This document shows positions 55,987-64,000 of a DNA stretch of 64,000 nt, piece after piece. The stretch comes from Alkalibacterium putridalgicola (GTDB lineage Bacteria > Bacillota > Bacilli > Lactobacillales > Carnobacteriaceae_A), in contig NZ_FOBL01000003.1 of the NCBI RefSeq assembly GCF_900109825.1, positions 51,154-115,153 of the forward strand, read 5' to 3'. A program made the position numbers and the translations under genes. The notes beneath the pieces were generated by a model. That model saw only the letters and a program-made list of their open reading frames with translations. It searched no databases and was not told the origin of the DNA. Each line of letters begins with the position of its first letter. Position 1 is the stretch's first letter.

Positions 55987-56065
55987 TTATCTTCCTCCTT
56001 TATCTTCTTGATTTAATCATAACGAATCCGATGATTTTATCCAAAGAGAAAGAATCGATTCATCT

Positions 56066-57100
56066 TCAATCTACTTTTACGATCCATCCTTCGGGCGCTT
56101 TTACATCACCGAATTGTATCCCTACTAATTCATTATATAACTTCATCGTTACGGGACCGACTTCCTCTTCCGAATAAAACACGTGGAAATCATTACCCAC
56201 TTGCAGTCCGCCTATGGGAGCAATAACAGCTGCTGTGCCACAAGCGCCGGCCTCTTTAAAACGATCGAGTTCATCGATATAGACGTCTCCTTCTTTAACC
56301 GTCAGACCTAAGCGGTTTTCAGCCACCCACATTAGTGACCGTTTGGTGATGCTGTTAAGGATCGAAGGCGATTTAGGCGTAATGAATTCGTCATCGTGCG
56401 TGATTCCAAAGAAATTTGCGGCACCGACTTCTTCGATTTTTGTCTGGGTTGCAGGGTCCAGATAGACGGCATCACTGTAGTGACGTTCTTTCGCTTCTTT
56501 ACCCGGCAAGAGGCTGGCCGCATAGTTCCCGCCAACTTTTGAAGCACCGGTACCTCTGGGTGCGGCACGGTCATATGAACTAACTAAAAAGTTAGAGGGT
56601 TTTAACCCGCCTTTAAAGTAGGCACCGACTGGTAAGACAAAGATCGAAAAGATGTATTCCTCTGCAGGTTTGACACCGATATTATCTCCAACACCGATCA
56701 CAAACGGGCGAATGTACAAAGAACTGCCCGATCCGTATGGAGGGACCCACTCTTCATTTGCTTTGACCACTTTTTTTACAGCCTCAACGAACGCCTCTTC
56801 CGAATAACTAGGCATGAGCAGGCGCTCACAGCTCTGTCTCATTCTTCTGGCATTTTCGTAGGGTCTGAAAAGATTGATCGATCCGTCTTTTGCCCGATAA
56901 GCTTTCATGCCTTCAAAACACTGCTGTCCGTAGTGCAGCGCCGTAGACCCTTCTGAAATGTGAAGCGTATTGTCTGTCGTTAAAGAGCCTTCGTCCCATT
57001 GTCCATCTTTATAGTGTGATAAGAAGCGGTAATCTGTTTTAATATAAGAGAAACCTAAGTTCTCCCAGTCGATCTGTTTTATTCCTTTTTCGTTCTGCAT
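56066..57100 (-). CDS. ilvE: branched-chain amino acid aminotransferase
   Basis: PLP-dependent fold-type IV enzyme that interconverts Leu, Ile, Val and their keto acids with glutamate. From the chosen ATG it has 344 residues. Seen are [31 protein letters not shown], the Schiff-base lysine in [14 protein letters not shown] and the class IV signature including [10 protein letters not shown]. The longest frame adds 26 residues of unlikely composition; GGGGA lies 8 bases before the chosen start. No other branched-chain biosynthesis genes are nearby, so a catabolic or terminal anabolic role is equally possible. Confidence 0.95.
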   Translation of the reverse strand: MQNEKGIKQIDWENLGFSYIKTDYRFLSHYKDGQWDEGSLTTDNTLHISEGSTALHYGQQCFEGMKAYRAKDGSINLFRPYENARRMRQSCERLLMPSYSEEAFVEAVKKVVKANEEWVPPYGSGSSLYIRPFVIGVGDNIGVKPAEEYIFSIFVLPVGAYFKGGLKPSNFLVSSYDRAAPRGTGASKVGGNYAASLLPGKEAKERHYSDAVYLDPATQTKIEEVGAANFFGITHDDEFITPKSPSILNSITKRSLMWVAENRLGLTVKEGDVYIDELDRFKEAGACGTAAVIAPIGGLQVGNDFHVFYSEEEVGPVTMKLYNELVGIQFGDVKAPEGWIVKVD

Positions 57101-57245
57101 AAATGAATCCCCATTCTTTCCCCAAATTTTCTTACGTTTTCCATTATACCAAAAATGAATGCAGATGTTTATCTTCAACTAAATTTAAACTATTCATCCA
57201 AGATATGATAAACTGGAACAAATAAATCAAAAAGGATGATCACGT

Positions 57246-58049
57246 ATGAAGATAGGATTTATCGGCTTTGGCAATATGGCCCGGGCGATTGCAAAAGGTT
57301 TGATAGACAATGAAGTACTGAAAGAAGACGATCTCTTTTTCTCCACCCGTTCAGAGGAAAGTCGTCTGGCCATTGAAAAAGAGTGGCACATAAACGGTAT
57401 GGCTTCAAATCAGGCAGTCGTCGACCAGTCAGACGTTATTCTGCTGGCGGTCAAACCTCATCAGGTAGACCAGGTCCTGAGTGAACTGACTTTTCCTGCC
57501 GGCCTGCTGCTGTTATCCGTCGTTGCCGGTTATTCAAGCGATCAGTTGAATCAGTATATCCCCGCTGACCAGTGCATCCGAACGATGCCTAATCTGAATG
57601 CACAAGTTAATGCATCAATGACAGCATTGGTTGAAAACAAACAGGTCACTGAAGAAGATATGGCTAAAGCCAAAATCATCTTTAATGCGGTCGGAGAAGT
57701 TATGGTGGTTCCGGAAGACCAGTTAGGTATCTTCATTGCTTTAGCCGGCAGTTCCCCTGCACTTGTTTTTCTGTTCATCGACACACTGGCGCGTGCGGCA
57801 GTCAAATACGGTATGCCAAAGGACAAAGCCACTGAGATCGCTGCTCAGGCAGTCCTGGGAAGTGGAAAAACAGTCAAGGAAGCCTCGGACTCACCGTGGA
57901 ACCTGATCGATCATGTTTCTTCTCCGGGTGGCATCACTGTTGAGGCGGTATTGAGTTTACTGGAATCTGACTTCTCTTCTTCACTGATCACAGCAGTCGA
58001 TAAAATGATCGAAAAAAATGAAGAGATGACAAAAAAGAACGCAGAATAG
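57246..58049 (+). CDS. proC: pyrroline-5-carboxylate reductase
   Basis: Last step of proline synthesis, reducing pyrroline-5-carboxylate with NAD(P)H. The 267 residues show the Rossmann start IGFIGFGNMARAIAKG (3-18), AVKPHQVDQVL, RTMPNLNAQVNASMTAL and the C-terminal signature VKEASDSPWNLIDHVSSPGG. It is divergent from ilvE and sits alone on the plus strand, followed by a strong terminator. Confidence 0.96.
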   Translation: MKIGFIGFGNMARAIAKGLIDNEVLKEDDLFFSTRSEESRLAIEKEWHINGMASNQAVVDQSDVILLAVKPHQVDQVLSELTFPAGLLLLSVVAGYSSDQLNQYIPADQCIRTMPNLNAQVNASMTALVENKQVTEEDMAKAKIIFNAVGEVMVVPEDQLGIFIALAGSSPALVFLFIDTLARAAVKYGMPKDKATEIAAQAVLGSGKTVKEASDSPWNLIDHVSSPGGITVEAVLSLLESDFSSSLITAVDKMIEKNEEMTKKNAE

Positions 58050-58056
58050 TAATAGA

Positions 58057-58098
58057 GACCCTGTATCAAAGGCAAGAGGCTTTGATACAGGGTCCCGT
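58057..58098 (+). terminator. terminator of proC
   Basis: GACCCTGTATCAAAG pairs perfectly with CTTTGATACAGGGTC around 8 bases, followed by a T-rich tail. It could also serve tadA from the opposite side. Confidence 0.88.
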
Positions 58099-58593
58099 TT
58101 ATTTTTCCAGTATATTTTTCTTCTTTCTCACTCTTAAATCTTTGAAGAACGTCGTCAGAAGTGAACGGCATTCCTCTTCCATCACCCCAGCGTGTACTTC
58201 GCACTGATGATTGAGCCGTTCGTCTTCAAGAACCTGCATCAGAGTCCTGACTGCACCGCCCTTGGGATCGCTCGGGCCATAGTAGATACTTTTCAGCCGT
58301 GCCAGAACGATTGCCCCACTGCACATGACACAAGGTTCCAGTGTGACAAAGAGATGGCAGTCTTCAAGTCGCCAGTTGCCAAGTGTTTCGTTAGCCTCTT
58401 GTATAGCGATCATCTCTGCATGCGTCGTCGCATTCTGCGATGTTTCTCGCTGGTTATGTCCCCGGCCGATGATTTCACCGTCTTTGACAACGACGGCCCC
58501 GATAGGTACTTCATCGATCGCTCTGGCTTTTTCAGCCTCTTTGATTGCCTCATTCATCCATTTATGGATGTCTTTCTCAGTAAATTCAGACAT
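58099..58593 (-). CDS. tadA: tRNA(adenine-34) deaminase
   Basis: Converts A34 to inosine in tRNA-Arg(ACG). From the chosen ATG the protein has 164 residues with the zinc motifs HAEM (His and the catalytic Glu) and PCVMC. The C-terminal helix (CRSLLTTFFKDLRVRKKK) is typical of TadA. The start at MSEFTEKD is preferred because GGAG is 9 bases upstream; two upstream in-frame ATG codons lack a site. It is convergent with proC and divergent from the PucR-type regulator. Confidence 0.95.
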   Translation of the reverse strand: MSEFTEKDIHKWMNEAIKEAEKARAIDEVPIGAVVVKDGEIIGRGHNQRETSQNATTHAEMIAIQEANETLGNWRLEDCHLFVTLEPCVMCSGAIVLARLKSIYYGPSDPKGGAVRTLMQVLEDERLNHQCEVHAGVMEEECRSLLTTFFKDLRVRKKKNILEK

Positions 58594-58693
58594 GTCTTTC
58601 CGCTCCATTTTCATTCTTACTTCTACATAGGTCAGTTTCTAAATCGTATAAACAGTGGTAGAATAAGGATAGCATAATTAAGGAGGAAATACA

Positions 58694-59557
58694 TTGGATT
58701 TTTCCAAGTTAAAAAAACTCTACCCTGAATCAACTTTAAGTAAACATCCTTTCATGGAAGAAGATACGCTCCGAATCCCCTATAAAAATCAATGGATCCA
58801 TATACCAAAGAAATCGTTAGACGATAAAGAAATCAGCATACTTAATCTTTTAAAAGAGGAGATCCAGCCTGACACGTTTCCTGCATCCCAGTCTAAGTGG
58901 TTCAATTTTATGGAGGGAAACCGGGAATATCCCCCTCAGACCACTCATCCTGTCCGTCTGATCCAGCTTGTGCTAGAAAAAATGGATGATCAGTTCGATT
59001 ATTCCATTTGGATCGATTCCATCACGCATCTTTTTGAACCCGTACTGGATGTCTTTTTTGTCACTCAAGATGCTTGCTACATCATTCAGGATAATACGTC
59101 TCAAACGCTTACCCAGGAAGAGATTTACGGCATGCTGAAAACACTCGAGGACGATTTTTCCATTCGTACCAATGCCTATATCGGACAGTTCTGGTCACCG
59201 GACAATTCTCTGAAAGCAATTCTCAAAGAAGAACAGCGTATATTCCAGGAAGAAGTGTCTCATCTGCACGACCGGATCTGTTCTCTCTCCGATGTTGCCT
59301 TGAGATATTTTACAAAAGGAGCTTTGTCGCGCAGTACTCTGATGCAGGAGTTAAAAAAACAGCTTGATGAGCAGCCAGACTGGAAAGAACTGATCCTAGC
59401 CTTATGGACAAGTCAGGGGAATATCAGTGTAGCCGCCAAGCAGTTGTTCATTCACAGAAACACCCTGCAGTACCGTATGGACCGCTTCTATGAAACAACC
59501 GGCTTATCGTTAAGAAATATGAACGATCTACTTTTATGTTATTTACTGGTGTTATGA
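58694..59557 (+). CDS. PucR/CdaR-type transcriptional regulator
   Basis: A 287-residue protein with a C-terminal PucR-like helix-turn-helix: ALWTSQGNISVAAKQLFIHR, then NTLQYRMDRFYETTGLSLRN (about residues 235-275). The N-terminal 200 residues are an uncharacterised sensing domain typical of CdaR-like proteins in Lactobacillales. The start is TTG with a consensus AAGGAGG site 7 bases upstream. It is monocistronic, ended by a bidirectional terminator. Target genes are not evident from context. Confidence 0.82.
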   Translation: MDFSKLKKLYPESTLSKHPFMEEDTLRIPYKNQWIHIPKKSLDDKEISILNLLKEEIQPDTFPASQSKWFNFMEGNREYPPQTTHPVRLIQLVLEKMDDQFDYSIWIDSITHLFEPVLDVFFVTQDACYIIQDNTSQTLTQEEIYGMLKTLEDDFSIRTNAYIGQFWSPDNSLKAILKEEQRIFQEEVSHLHDRICSLSDVALRYFTKGALSRSTLMQELKKQLDEQPDWKELILALWTSQGNISVAAKQLFIHRNTLQYRMDRFYETTGLSLRNMNDLLLCYLLVL

Positions 59558-59563
59558 CACGCG

Positions 59564-59596
59564 CAAAAAAGAGACTCTACAGAGTCTCTTTTTTTG
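59564..59596. terminator. bidirectional terminator between the PucR-type and YtxH-like genes
   Basis: AAAAAAGAGACTC pairs perfectly with GAGTCTCTTTTTT around four bases; T-runs on both strands serve both convergent genes. Confidence 0.95.
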
Positions 59597-59956
59597 TTAT
59601 CTTTTAAGTTTTCTCATGACTTTTTTTGATTCTCTTTTTTTGTCATGCATGAAATCTTTAAGATCATCTGTCATTTCTGAGAATTTCCCTTCCAGGTCGT
59701 TGACTTTGTCGACCGTTCCAAGAAGGTTGCTGATTTCATCATCAGATAATTTATTCACGACGCTTTTTGCCTTATGATTTCCATGGAATTTACTTCCAAC
59801 ATAATGTTTGGCTTTCTGACGGTTGACTGCTGATTTCGTCTTTGTTTTAGCCGAATCTGACGTAAACAAGAGCGTGATCAAGCCAACTAAAAATGCTACA
59901 CCTACTCCGATTAAAATATTTTTCTGATTGTCGTCCAACTGATGATCCTGATGCAT
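59597..59956 (-). CDS. YtxH-like membrane-anchored protein
   Basis: A 119-residue protein with one N-terminal transmembrane helix (KNILIGVGVAFLVGLITLLF, about 12-31) and a long basic, helical cytoplasmic tail (KLSDDEISNLLGTVDKVNDL, then EGKFSEMTDDLKDFMHDKKR), resembling the YtxH/general stress family. No enzymatic motif. A GGACGGAGA site precedes the ATG. The role is unknown; relatives are often induced by stress. Confidence 0.75.
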   Translation of the reverse strand: MHQDHQLDDNQKNILIGVGVAFLVGLITLLFTSDSAKTKTKSAVNRQKAKHYVGSKFHGNHKAKSVVNKLSDDEISNLLGTVDKVNDLEGKFSEMTDDLKDFMHDKKRESKKVMRKLKR

Positions 59957-60108
59957 AGTATCTCCGTCCTTTCATCTTTTGAATATATTCATCTTATCAA
60001 ACATTCCTGCAGAATACTAAAGATAACGATTATACAGAGGATAATACTAAAAAACGGATGGGCAGTGACAGTGTATGTCGACTGCTCGCCCGTTCAGATT
60101 ATCTAAGG

Positions 60109-60285
60109 TCAGCTTTTATCCATTGGCGGCATTGTATACATGACTTTAGGCGGTATCTCGAGTTTTGGTTTCCCGCCCATAGCCGTTGCTTTATCTTCAT
60201 ATTTAAATGCTTCGCCATCTGCCGCTTTCTTGCCGTCAACGATTTCTTTACTATCCTGGCCTTCTGAGAAATTATACAGGACATC
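60109..60285 (-). pseudogene. possible gene remnant or short unrecognised gene
   Basis: Within the 432-base gap between the YtxH-like gene and clpC, the minus strand carries a 58-codon open stretch, closed by TGA at 60109-60111, with strongly protein-like composition: LYNFSEGQDSKEIVDGKKAA, then DGEAFKYEDKATAMGGKPKL and EIPPKVMYTMPPMDKS. It has no in-frame ATG until its middle; an ATG just upstream (60284-60282) is in a different frame, so a single-base frameshift would be needed. The plus-strand frames look like shadows. I do not recognise a family. The rest of 59957-60311 holds nothing else I can name. Confidence 0.35.
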
Positions 60286-60311
60286 TCACAGCCCATATTC
60301 TAGTTAGATAA

Positions 60312-60360
60312 TAAAAAAAAGAATCCTCCAACCAGAAGATTGATACTGGTTGAAGGACTC
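60312..60360 (-). terminator. terminator of ctsR-clpC
   Basis: Minus strand: GAGTCCTTCAACCAG pairs with CTGGTTGGAGGATTC around a 10-base loop, followed by eight T. Confidence 0.92.
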
Positions 60361-60388
60361 CTTTACTCTCTTATTCGTTAAACTAAGC

Positions 60389-62884
60389 TTATTTATTGGT
60401 TGTCAGTTTCTTTTTGCTGTTATTTTTTGCATCCCGTGTTTTTAAAGTGATTTCTCCTTTAGTTGCTCCAAGAGTCACTTTGTCACTAAGACTGATTTCA
60501 CCTGCAAGCAGTGCCTCACTCAAACGGTCTTCGAATTTATTCTGAATGGCCCGTTTAAGCGGTCTGGCTCCGTACTCCGGATCAAATCCTTCATCGGCAA
60601 TAACATCCATGGCAGCCCTGGTGATTTTCAACTCGATACCAAGTTCTTGCATACGTGTAACGATGTTTTTCGTCAGTAACTGAACGATTTCTCTCAATTC
60701 CTCTTTCTTCAGAGACTGGAAGACGATCGTATCATCGACACGGTTCAGGAATTCCGGACGGAAAGCATTTTTAAGCTCTTCACGAATACGTTTCTCCATA
60801 GCATCGTGGTCGAAGCGTTTGTCTATCGCACCAAAGCCGACAGATTTTTCATCTCTCAAGGCTGTCGCGCCCAGATTTGAAGTCATGATGAGGATCGTAT
60901 TTTTGAAGTCGACTTTTCGACCTTTCCCATCTGTCAGCAAACCGTCATCCAATACTTGAAGCAGGATATTGAAGACATCCGGATGGGCTTTTTCCACTTC
61001 ATCAAGCAGGATGACTGAATAGGGTTTCTGGCGGATTTTCTCGGTCAGCTGACCACCTTCATCATAACCCACATACCCTGGTGGTGAACCAACCAGACGA
61101 CTGGTACTGTATTTTTCCATGTACTCAGACATATCGACTCGGATAAGCGCTTCTTCGCTGCCGAACATCGCTTCTGCCAGAGCTTTAGCCAGTTCCGTTT
61201 TACCTACACCTGTAGGTCCGAGGAACATGAATGAACCAATAGGCCGATTAGGATCTTTTAAGCCACTGCGCGCCCTTCTGATCGCTTTAGACACGGCAAC
61301 GACAGCTTCCTCCTGCCCCACTACACGCTGGTGAAGTACTTTTTCAAGTTTCAGCAGACGCTCGCTTTCTTTCTGTTCCATTTGATTGACAGGGATACCG
61401 GTCCACTGGGATACGACTTCCGCAATATCAGAAGCAGTAACTTCCAGTCGGTCTCCATCGTTCTTTTCACCTTGTTTGATGATCTTTTCCAGTTTTTTAC
61501 GCTGACGCATTTCTTTTTCTCTGATCAAAGCAGCGCGTTCAAAATTCTGAGACTGAATAGCCTCTTCTTTGCGCTTGATCAAATCTTCAAGCATTTCAGT
61601 TGCTTTAGATAAAGGAGTCGGAGAATCGCTCTTGTCCATCCTTACTTTTGAGGCAGACTCATCCATTAAATCGATAGCTTTATCCGGTAATTGTCTTGAA
61701 GTAATATAACGTACGGAATAATGAACGGCTGCACGAATGGCATCGTCCGTGATCGATACCCCATGATGATCTTCGTAACGGTCTCTCAACCCGAAAAGGA
61801 TCTCTTCTGCTTCCATCTCAGTTGGTGGATCGACGTGAATAGAGGCAAAGCGTCTTTCCAGTGCCGCATCTTTTTCAATGTGTTTCTGATATTCATCTAA
61901 GGTCGTAGCACCAATCGTCTGAAGTTCGCCTCTTGCGAGCGCCGGTTTCAGAATATTGGAAGCATCGATCGCTCCTTCTGCACCACCTGCTCCAATCAAA
62001 GTATGCAGCTCATCGATAAACAGGATGACATTACCATCATGATAGATCTCATCGATGATCTTTTTCATCCGTTCTTCAAATTCACCCCGGTATTTAGTCC
62101 CGGCAACTAAAGACCCCATATCTAATGTCATCAGTCGTTTATCCGTCAGCACCGGTGGTACTTCGCCTGAAATGATTTTCTGAGCTAACCCTTCTGCAAT
62201 AGCTGTTTTACCTACCCCCGGTTCACCTACGAGCACAGGATTGTTTTTTGTACGACGACTCAAGATCTGAATGATACGTCGCACTTCTTTATTTCTGCCC
62301 ACGATCGGATCAAGACGATCTTCGCGAGCCTGCTGTGTCAAATCACGTGCCAGTGAATCCAGTGTGGGTGTTCCGCTCTGTTCATCTTGATTCGCCTTCA
62401 CATTCCGTCTACTGTTCATTTTGCTTCGTGAACTTTTCTGCTGTGCCCCTAACTTTTTCAGTACAAGCTGTCTGGCTTTTGCAAGATTGACATCAAGATT
62501 ATTCAAAATTTTTGCAGATAGAATATCTTCATCTCTCAATAACCCCAGCAGTAAGTGCTCAGTTCCAACAAGCGGACGCTTCATTCGTCTAGCTTCATCT
62601 GTCGCATATTTGATGATCTGTCTTGCTCTTGGGGAATAAGGAAGGATTGCATGTTTAGGGACTTGTTCTGTCGTTCCATAGCTTGCAAAATGTTCAATTT
62701 CTTCTTTGACATCCTGTTCAGTTATATCTAACTCTCTCAGTGTCATACCTGCTATGCCTTCATTTTCTATGACTAAACCTAAGAGAAGATGTTCTGTCCC
62801 AACTGTACGGTGGCGGAAGGATTTGGCTTCCTCTTGGGCTATAAGCAGGGCTTTTTTTGCTTTATCTGTAAATAGTTCATTCAT
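60389..62884 (-). CDS. clpC: ATP-dependent Clp protease ATPase subunit ClpC
   Basis: Hsp100 unfoldase that feeds ClpP. The 831 residues comprise two Clp-N repeats (about 1-145), ATPase domain 1 with Walker [10 protein letters not shown] (about 215), a middle domain coiled coil (about 410-475) where MecA binds, ATPase domain 2 with Walker [10 protein letters not shown] (about 550) and the ClpP-contacting loop in the D2 domain. It lies 5 bases after ctsR. In Bacillus subtilis mcsA and mcsB stand between ctsR and clpC; here they are absent. A GGCGGA site precedes the ATG. Confidence 0.97.
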   Translation of the reverse strand: MNELFTDKAKKALLIAQEEAKSFRHRTVGTEHLLLGLVIENEGIAGMTLRELDITEQDVKEEIEHFASYGTTEQVPKHAILPYSPRARQIIKYATDEARRMKRPLVGTEHLLLGLLRDEDILSAKILNNLDVNLAKARQLVLKKLGAQQKSSRSKMNSRRNVKANQDEQSGTPTLDSLARDLTQQAREDRLDPIVGRNKEVRRIIQILSRRTKNNPVLVGEPGVGKTAIAEGLAQKIISGEVPPVLTDKRLMTLDMGSLVAGTKYRGEFEERMKKIIDEIYHDGNVILFIDELHTLIGAGGAEGAIDASNILKPALARGELQTIGATTLDEYQKHIEKDAALERRFASIHVDPPTEMEAEEILFGLRDRYEDHHGVSITDDAIRAAVHYSVRYITSRQLPDKAIDLMDESASKVRMDKSDSPTPLSKATEMLEDLIKRKEEAIQSQNFERAALIREKEMRQRKKLEKIIKQGEKNDGDRLEVTASDIAEVVSQWTGIPVNQMEQKESERLLKLEKVLHQRVVGQEEAVVAVSKAIRRARSGLKDPNRPIGSFMFLGPTGVGKTELAKALAEAMFGSEEALIRVDMSEYMEKYSTSRLVGSPPGYVGYDEGGQLTEKIRQKPYSVILLDEVEKAHPDVFNILLQVLDDGLLTDGKGRKVDFKNTILIMTSNLGATALRDEKSVGFGAIDKRFDHDAMEKRIREELKNAFRPEFLNRVDDTIVFQSLKKEELREIVQLLTKNIVTRMQELGIELKITRAAMDVIADEGFDPEYGARPLKRAIQNKFEDRLSEALLAGEISLSDKVTLGATKGEITLKTRDAKNNSKKKLTTNK

Positions 62885-62889
62885 ATTTG

Positions 62890-63375
62890 TTAGTCCGCCT
62901 TTCTTTTATTCGGCTCTTCGTAACATAGATTGGCTAACATCGAACGAAGCAGATTTGCCCGAACCCGATTATCTGTTACGCGATCACCCGTATAAAGTGA
63001 CTTATCCATTGCCACTATCATTAATTTTGCTTCACGCTTGCTTATTATTTTATCATCATAAAGTTTTTGTACGACCGACTTCGCGTCTCTTTCAGATATG
63101 TTGTTCCCTATGATTTCGATCATAGTATTCAACATATCTAATTCATCCAGCACTTGAACTTTAATAATACGAATATAGCCACCTCCGCCACGTTTACTTT
63201 CAACAAGGTAACCTTTTTGAATAGTAAAACGGGTGTTGATGACATAATTGATCTGGGACGGGACACAATCGAAAAGTTCAGCGATCTCACTTCGTCGGAT
63301 CTCAACTTGCTCTTTCTGTTTCAATACCTTCTTCAGATAAGCTTCTATGATATCTGTCATATTTTTATTTTCCAT
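62890..63375 (-). CDS. ctsR: class III stress gene repressor CtsR
   Basis: Dimeric winged-helix repressor of clp genes that senses heat directly. The 161 residues begin MTDIIEAYLKKVL after a short lead and show VEIRRSEIAELFDCVPSQIN, YVINTRFTIQKGYLVESKRG and the heat-sensing GGGGYIRI glycine loop, all diagnostic. Its own promoter holds a perfect CtsR operator, as does clpP at 7834. Without McsB, control probably rests on its intrinsic heat sensitivity, as in other Lactobacillales. Confidence 0.97.
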   Translation of the reverse strand: MENKNMTDIIEAYLKKVLKQKEQVEIRRSEIAELFDCVPSQINYVINTRFTIQKGYLVESKRGGGGYIRIIKVQVLDELDMLNTMIEIIGNNISERDAKSVVQKLYDDKIISKREAKLMIVAMDKSLYTGDRVTDNRVRANLLRSMLANLCYEEPNKRKAD

Positions 63376-63487
63376 TATGATTAATAAAGAGATTTACTCA
63401 AGATACAAGCACACTGCTGAACAGTTTGTTGCATCTACTCTTCGGGTTCCCTCCTTTTCACATGTTTCTGATTAGGAACGTTATTTG

Positions 63488-63517
63488 TTTGACTATTTTT
63501 GACTAATAATAATTATA
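63488..63517 (-). promoter_or_regulatory. ctsR promoter with CtsR operator
   Basis: Minus strand: TATAAT (63517-63512) with an extended TGG before it, followed a few bases downstream by AGTCAAA-AAT-AGTCAAA (63504-63488), a full match to the CtsR heptad consensus. Repressor bound here would block the transcription start. Confidence 0.92.
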
Positions 63518-63575
63518 CCAATAAACAGATAAAATTAAAAGGGAGAAGCTGAGGAAGTAACCGTATCTTTATACA

Positions 63576-63613
63576 GAAAAAAGTGACCTTAGAAGTTACC
63601 TAAGATCACTTTT
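63576..63613 (-). terminator. terminator of the rRNA-tRNA operon
   Basis: AAAAGTGA(T)CTTAG pairs with CTAAGGTCACTTTT around 9 bases; six T follow on the minus strand, 16 bases past the last tRNA. Confidence 0.92.
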
Positions 63614-63628
63614 CATATATTATTTGAA

Positions 63629-63702
63629 CGCGCCCTAAAGGACTTGAACCCTCAACCGCCTGATCCGAAGTCAGGTGCTCTATCCAATTGAGCTAAGGAC
63701 GC
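63629..63702 (-). tRNA. tRNA-Arg (anticodon UCG)
   Basis: Minus-strand cloverleaf: acceptor GCGTCCT/AGGGCGC, D arm GCTC..GAGC, anticodon stem CCTGA/TCAGG with loop CTTCGGA (anticodon TCG), T arm with GGTTCAAGTCC. CCA is not encoded. Confidence 0.97.
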
Positions 63703-63733
63703 ATTGTGACAATATAGATTGACTGCAAAAAAA

Positions 63734-63806
63734 TGAGCCGTGCTGGGCTCGAACCAGCGACCCTCTGATTAAAAGTCAGATGCTCTACCAACTGAGCTAA
63801 CGGCTC
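63734..63806 (-). tRNA. tRNA-Lys (anticodon UUU)
   Basis: Minus-strand cloverleaf: acceptor GAGCCGT/ACGGCTC, anticodon stem TCTGA/TCAGA with loop CTTTTAA (anticodon TTT), T arm with GGTTCGAGCCC. CCA not encoded. Confidence 0.98.
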
Positions 63807-63817
63807 TAAAAACAAAA

Positions 63818-63890
63818 TGGAGGTTAACGGGCTCGAACCGCTGACCCTCTGCTTGTAAGGCAGATGCTCTCCCAACTGAGCTAAACCTCC
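63818..63890 (-). tRNA. tRNA-Val (anticodon UAC)
   Basis: Minus-strand cloverleaf: acceptor GGAGGTT/AACCTCC, anticodon stem TCTGC/GCAGA with loop CTTACAA (anticodon TAC), T arm with GGTTCGAGCCC. First tRNA after the 5S gene. Confidence 0.98.
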
Positions 63891-63918
63891 GATGATTTTT
63901 TAAAAATAAAAAAAGAGC

Positions 63919-64000
63919 TGCACGGCAACGTCCTGCTTTCACAAAGGGAAACCCTTCACTATCCTCGGCGCTGGGAAGCTTAACGGCTGTGTTCGGAATG
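63919..64000 (-). rRNA. rrf: 5S rRNA, 3' portion (runs off the window)
   Basis: Minus strand reads GAACACAGCCGTTAAGCTTC, CAGCGCCGA, GGGTTTCCC and AGGACGTTGCCGTGC, the conserved loop B to loop E and 3' helix of 5S rRNA. The 3' end is uncertain by a few bases. It marks the end of an rRNA operon transcribed leftward, followed by three tRNAs. Confidence 0.95.

Noticed and set aside
57101..57178. 26-residue N-terminal extension of ilvE
   Set aside because: Cys/Trp/Lys-rich composition unlike the family and no ribosome site; the inner ATG matches known starts.
60058..60296. Open frames of 69 codons (plus) and 65 codons (minus) in the gap before clpC
   Set aside because: Their composition is that of shadows; the minus-strand frame closed at 60109 has the protein-like composition and is reported instead as a possible remnant.

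Overview
The window is chromosomal DNA of a low-to-mid GC Gram-positive bacterium. The gene families and their order point to Lactobacillales, most likely Carnobacteriaceae-like (inference from family resemblance only). Supporting signs are the cggR-gapA-pgk-tpi-gpmI-eno glycolytic operon, a dnaX-ybaB-recR-yaaL block, a tmk-yaaQ-holB-yabA block, CtsR-controlled clp genes, a T-box leader, a small SRP RNA, strong GGAGG ribosome binding sites and a sortase-anchored surface protein. Nearly all genes lie on the minus strand.

Layout. 1-6.4 kb: central glycolysis operon with its regulator CggR. 6.5-9.9 kb: DsbA-like protein, ClpP (CtsR box), an orphan BrxA/DUF1819 protein and an Eis-like acetyltransferase. 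10-13.4 kb: two near-identical GH1 6-phospho-beta-glucosidases around a tiny glycine-rich membrane protein. 13.6-15.1 kb: flavoprotein and PspC protein (plus strand). 15.3-18.5 kb: argG-argH behind a T-box leader. 19-25.6 kb: PepF, a D-2-hydroxyacid dehydrogenase, a lipoprotein, RsmI, YazA and a TrmN6-like methylase. 26.5-33.4 kb: anaerobic (nrdDG) and aerobic class Ib (nrdHIEF) ribonucleotide reductases with NrdR boxes. 33.4-36 kb: yabA, holB, yaaQ, tmk. 36.3-44.3 kb: an oxidoreductase and a 2192-residue wall-anchored nuclease/double 5'-nucleotidase. 44.7-49.2 kb: yaaL, recR, ybaB, dnaX, a PopT-type undecaprenyl phosphate transporter and SRP RNA. 49.2-57.2 kb: CYP152 peroxygenase, an ABC-2 exporter, an SdpI/SdpR pair, YjbQ and IlvE. 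57.2-60 kb: ProC, TadA and a PucR-type regulator. 60.3-63.5 kb: ctsR-clpC without mcsAB. 63.6-64 kb: the 3' end of an rRNA operon (5S, tRNA-Val, tRNA-Lys, tRNA-Arg).

The most unusual signal is non-coding. Four intergenic arrays (about 15.1-15.3, 18.7-19.1, 26.0-26.4 and 55.1-55.4 kb) are built of tandem units repeated every 51-53 bp, close to five helical turns. In three of them each unit is an imperfect hairpin arm pair followed by a variable linker. The unit sequences differ completely between arrays, while the period, and in three arrays the arm-linker architecture, is kept. Two arrays are preceded by the same 24-bp hairpin. No protein family here explains them. Other points of interest are the BrxA homologue without a BREX cluster, SdpRI without SdpABC, the nrd cluster lying inside a block that is contiguous in Bacillus subtilis, and the fused surface nuclease with duplicated nucleotidase halves.
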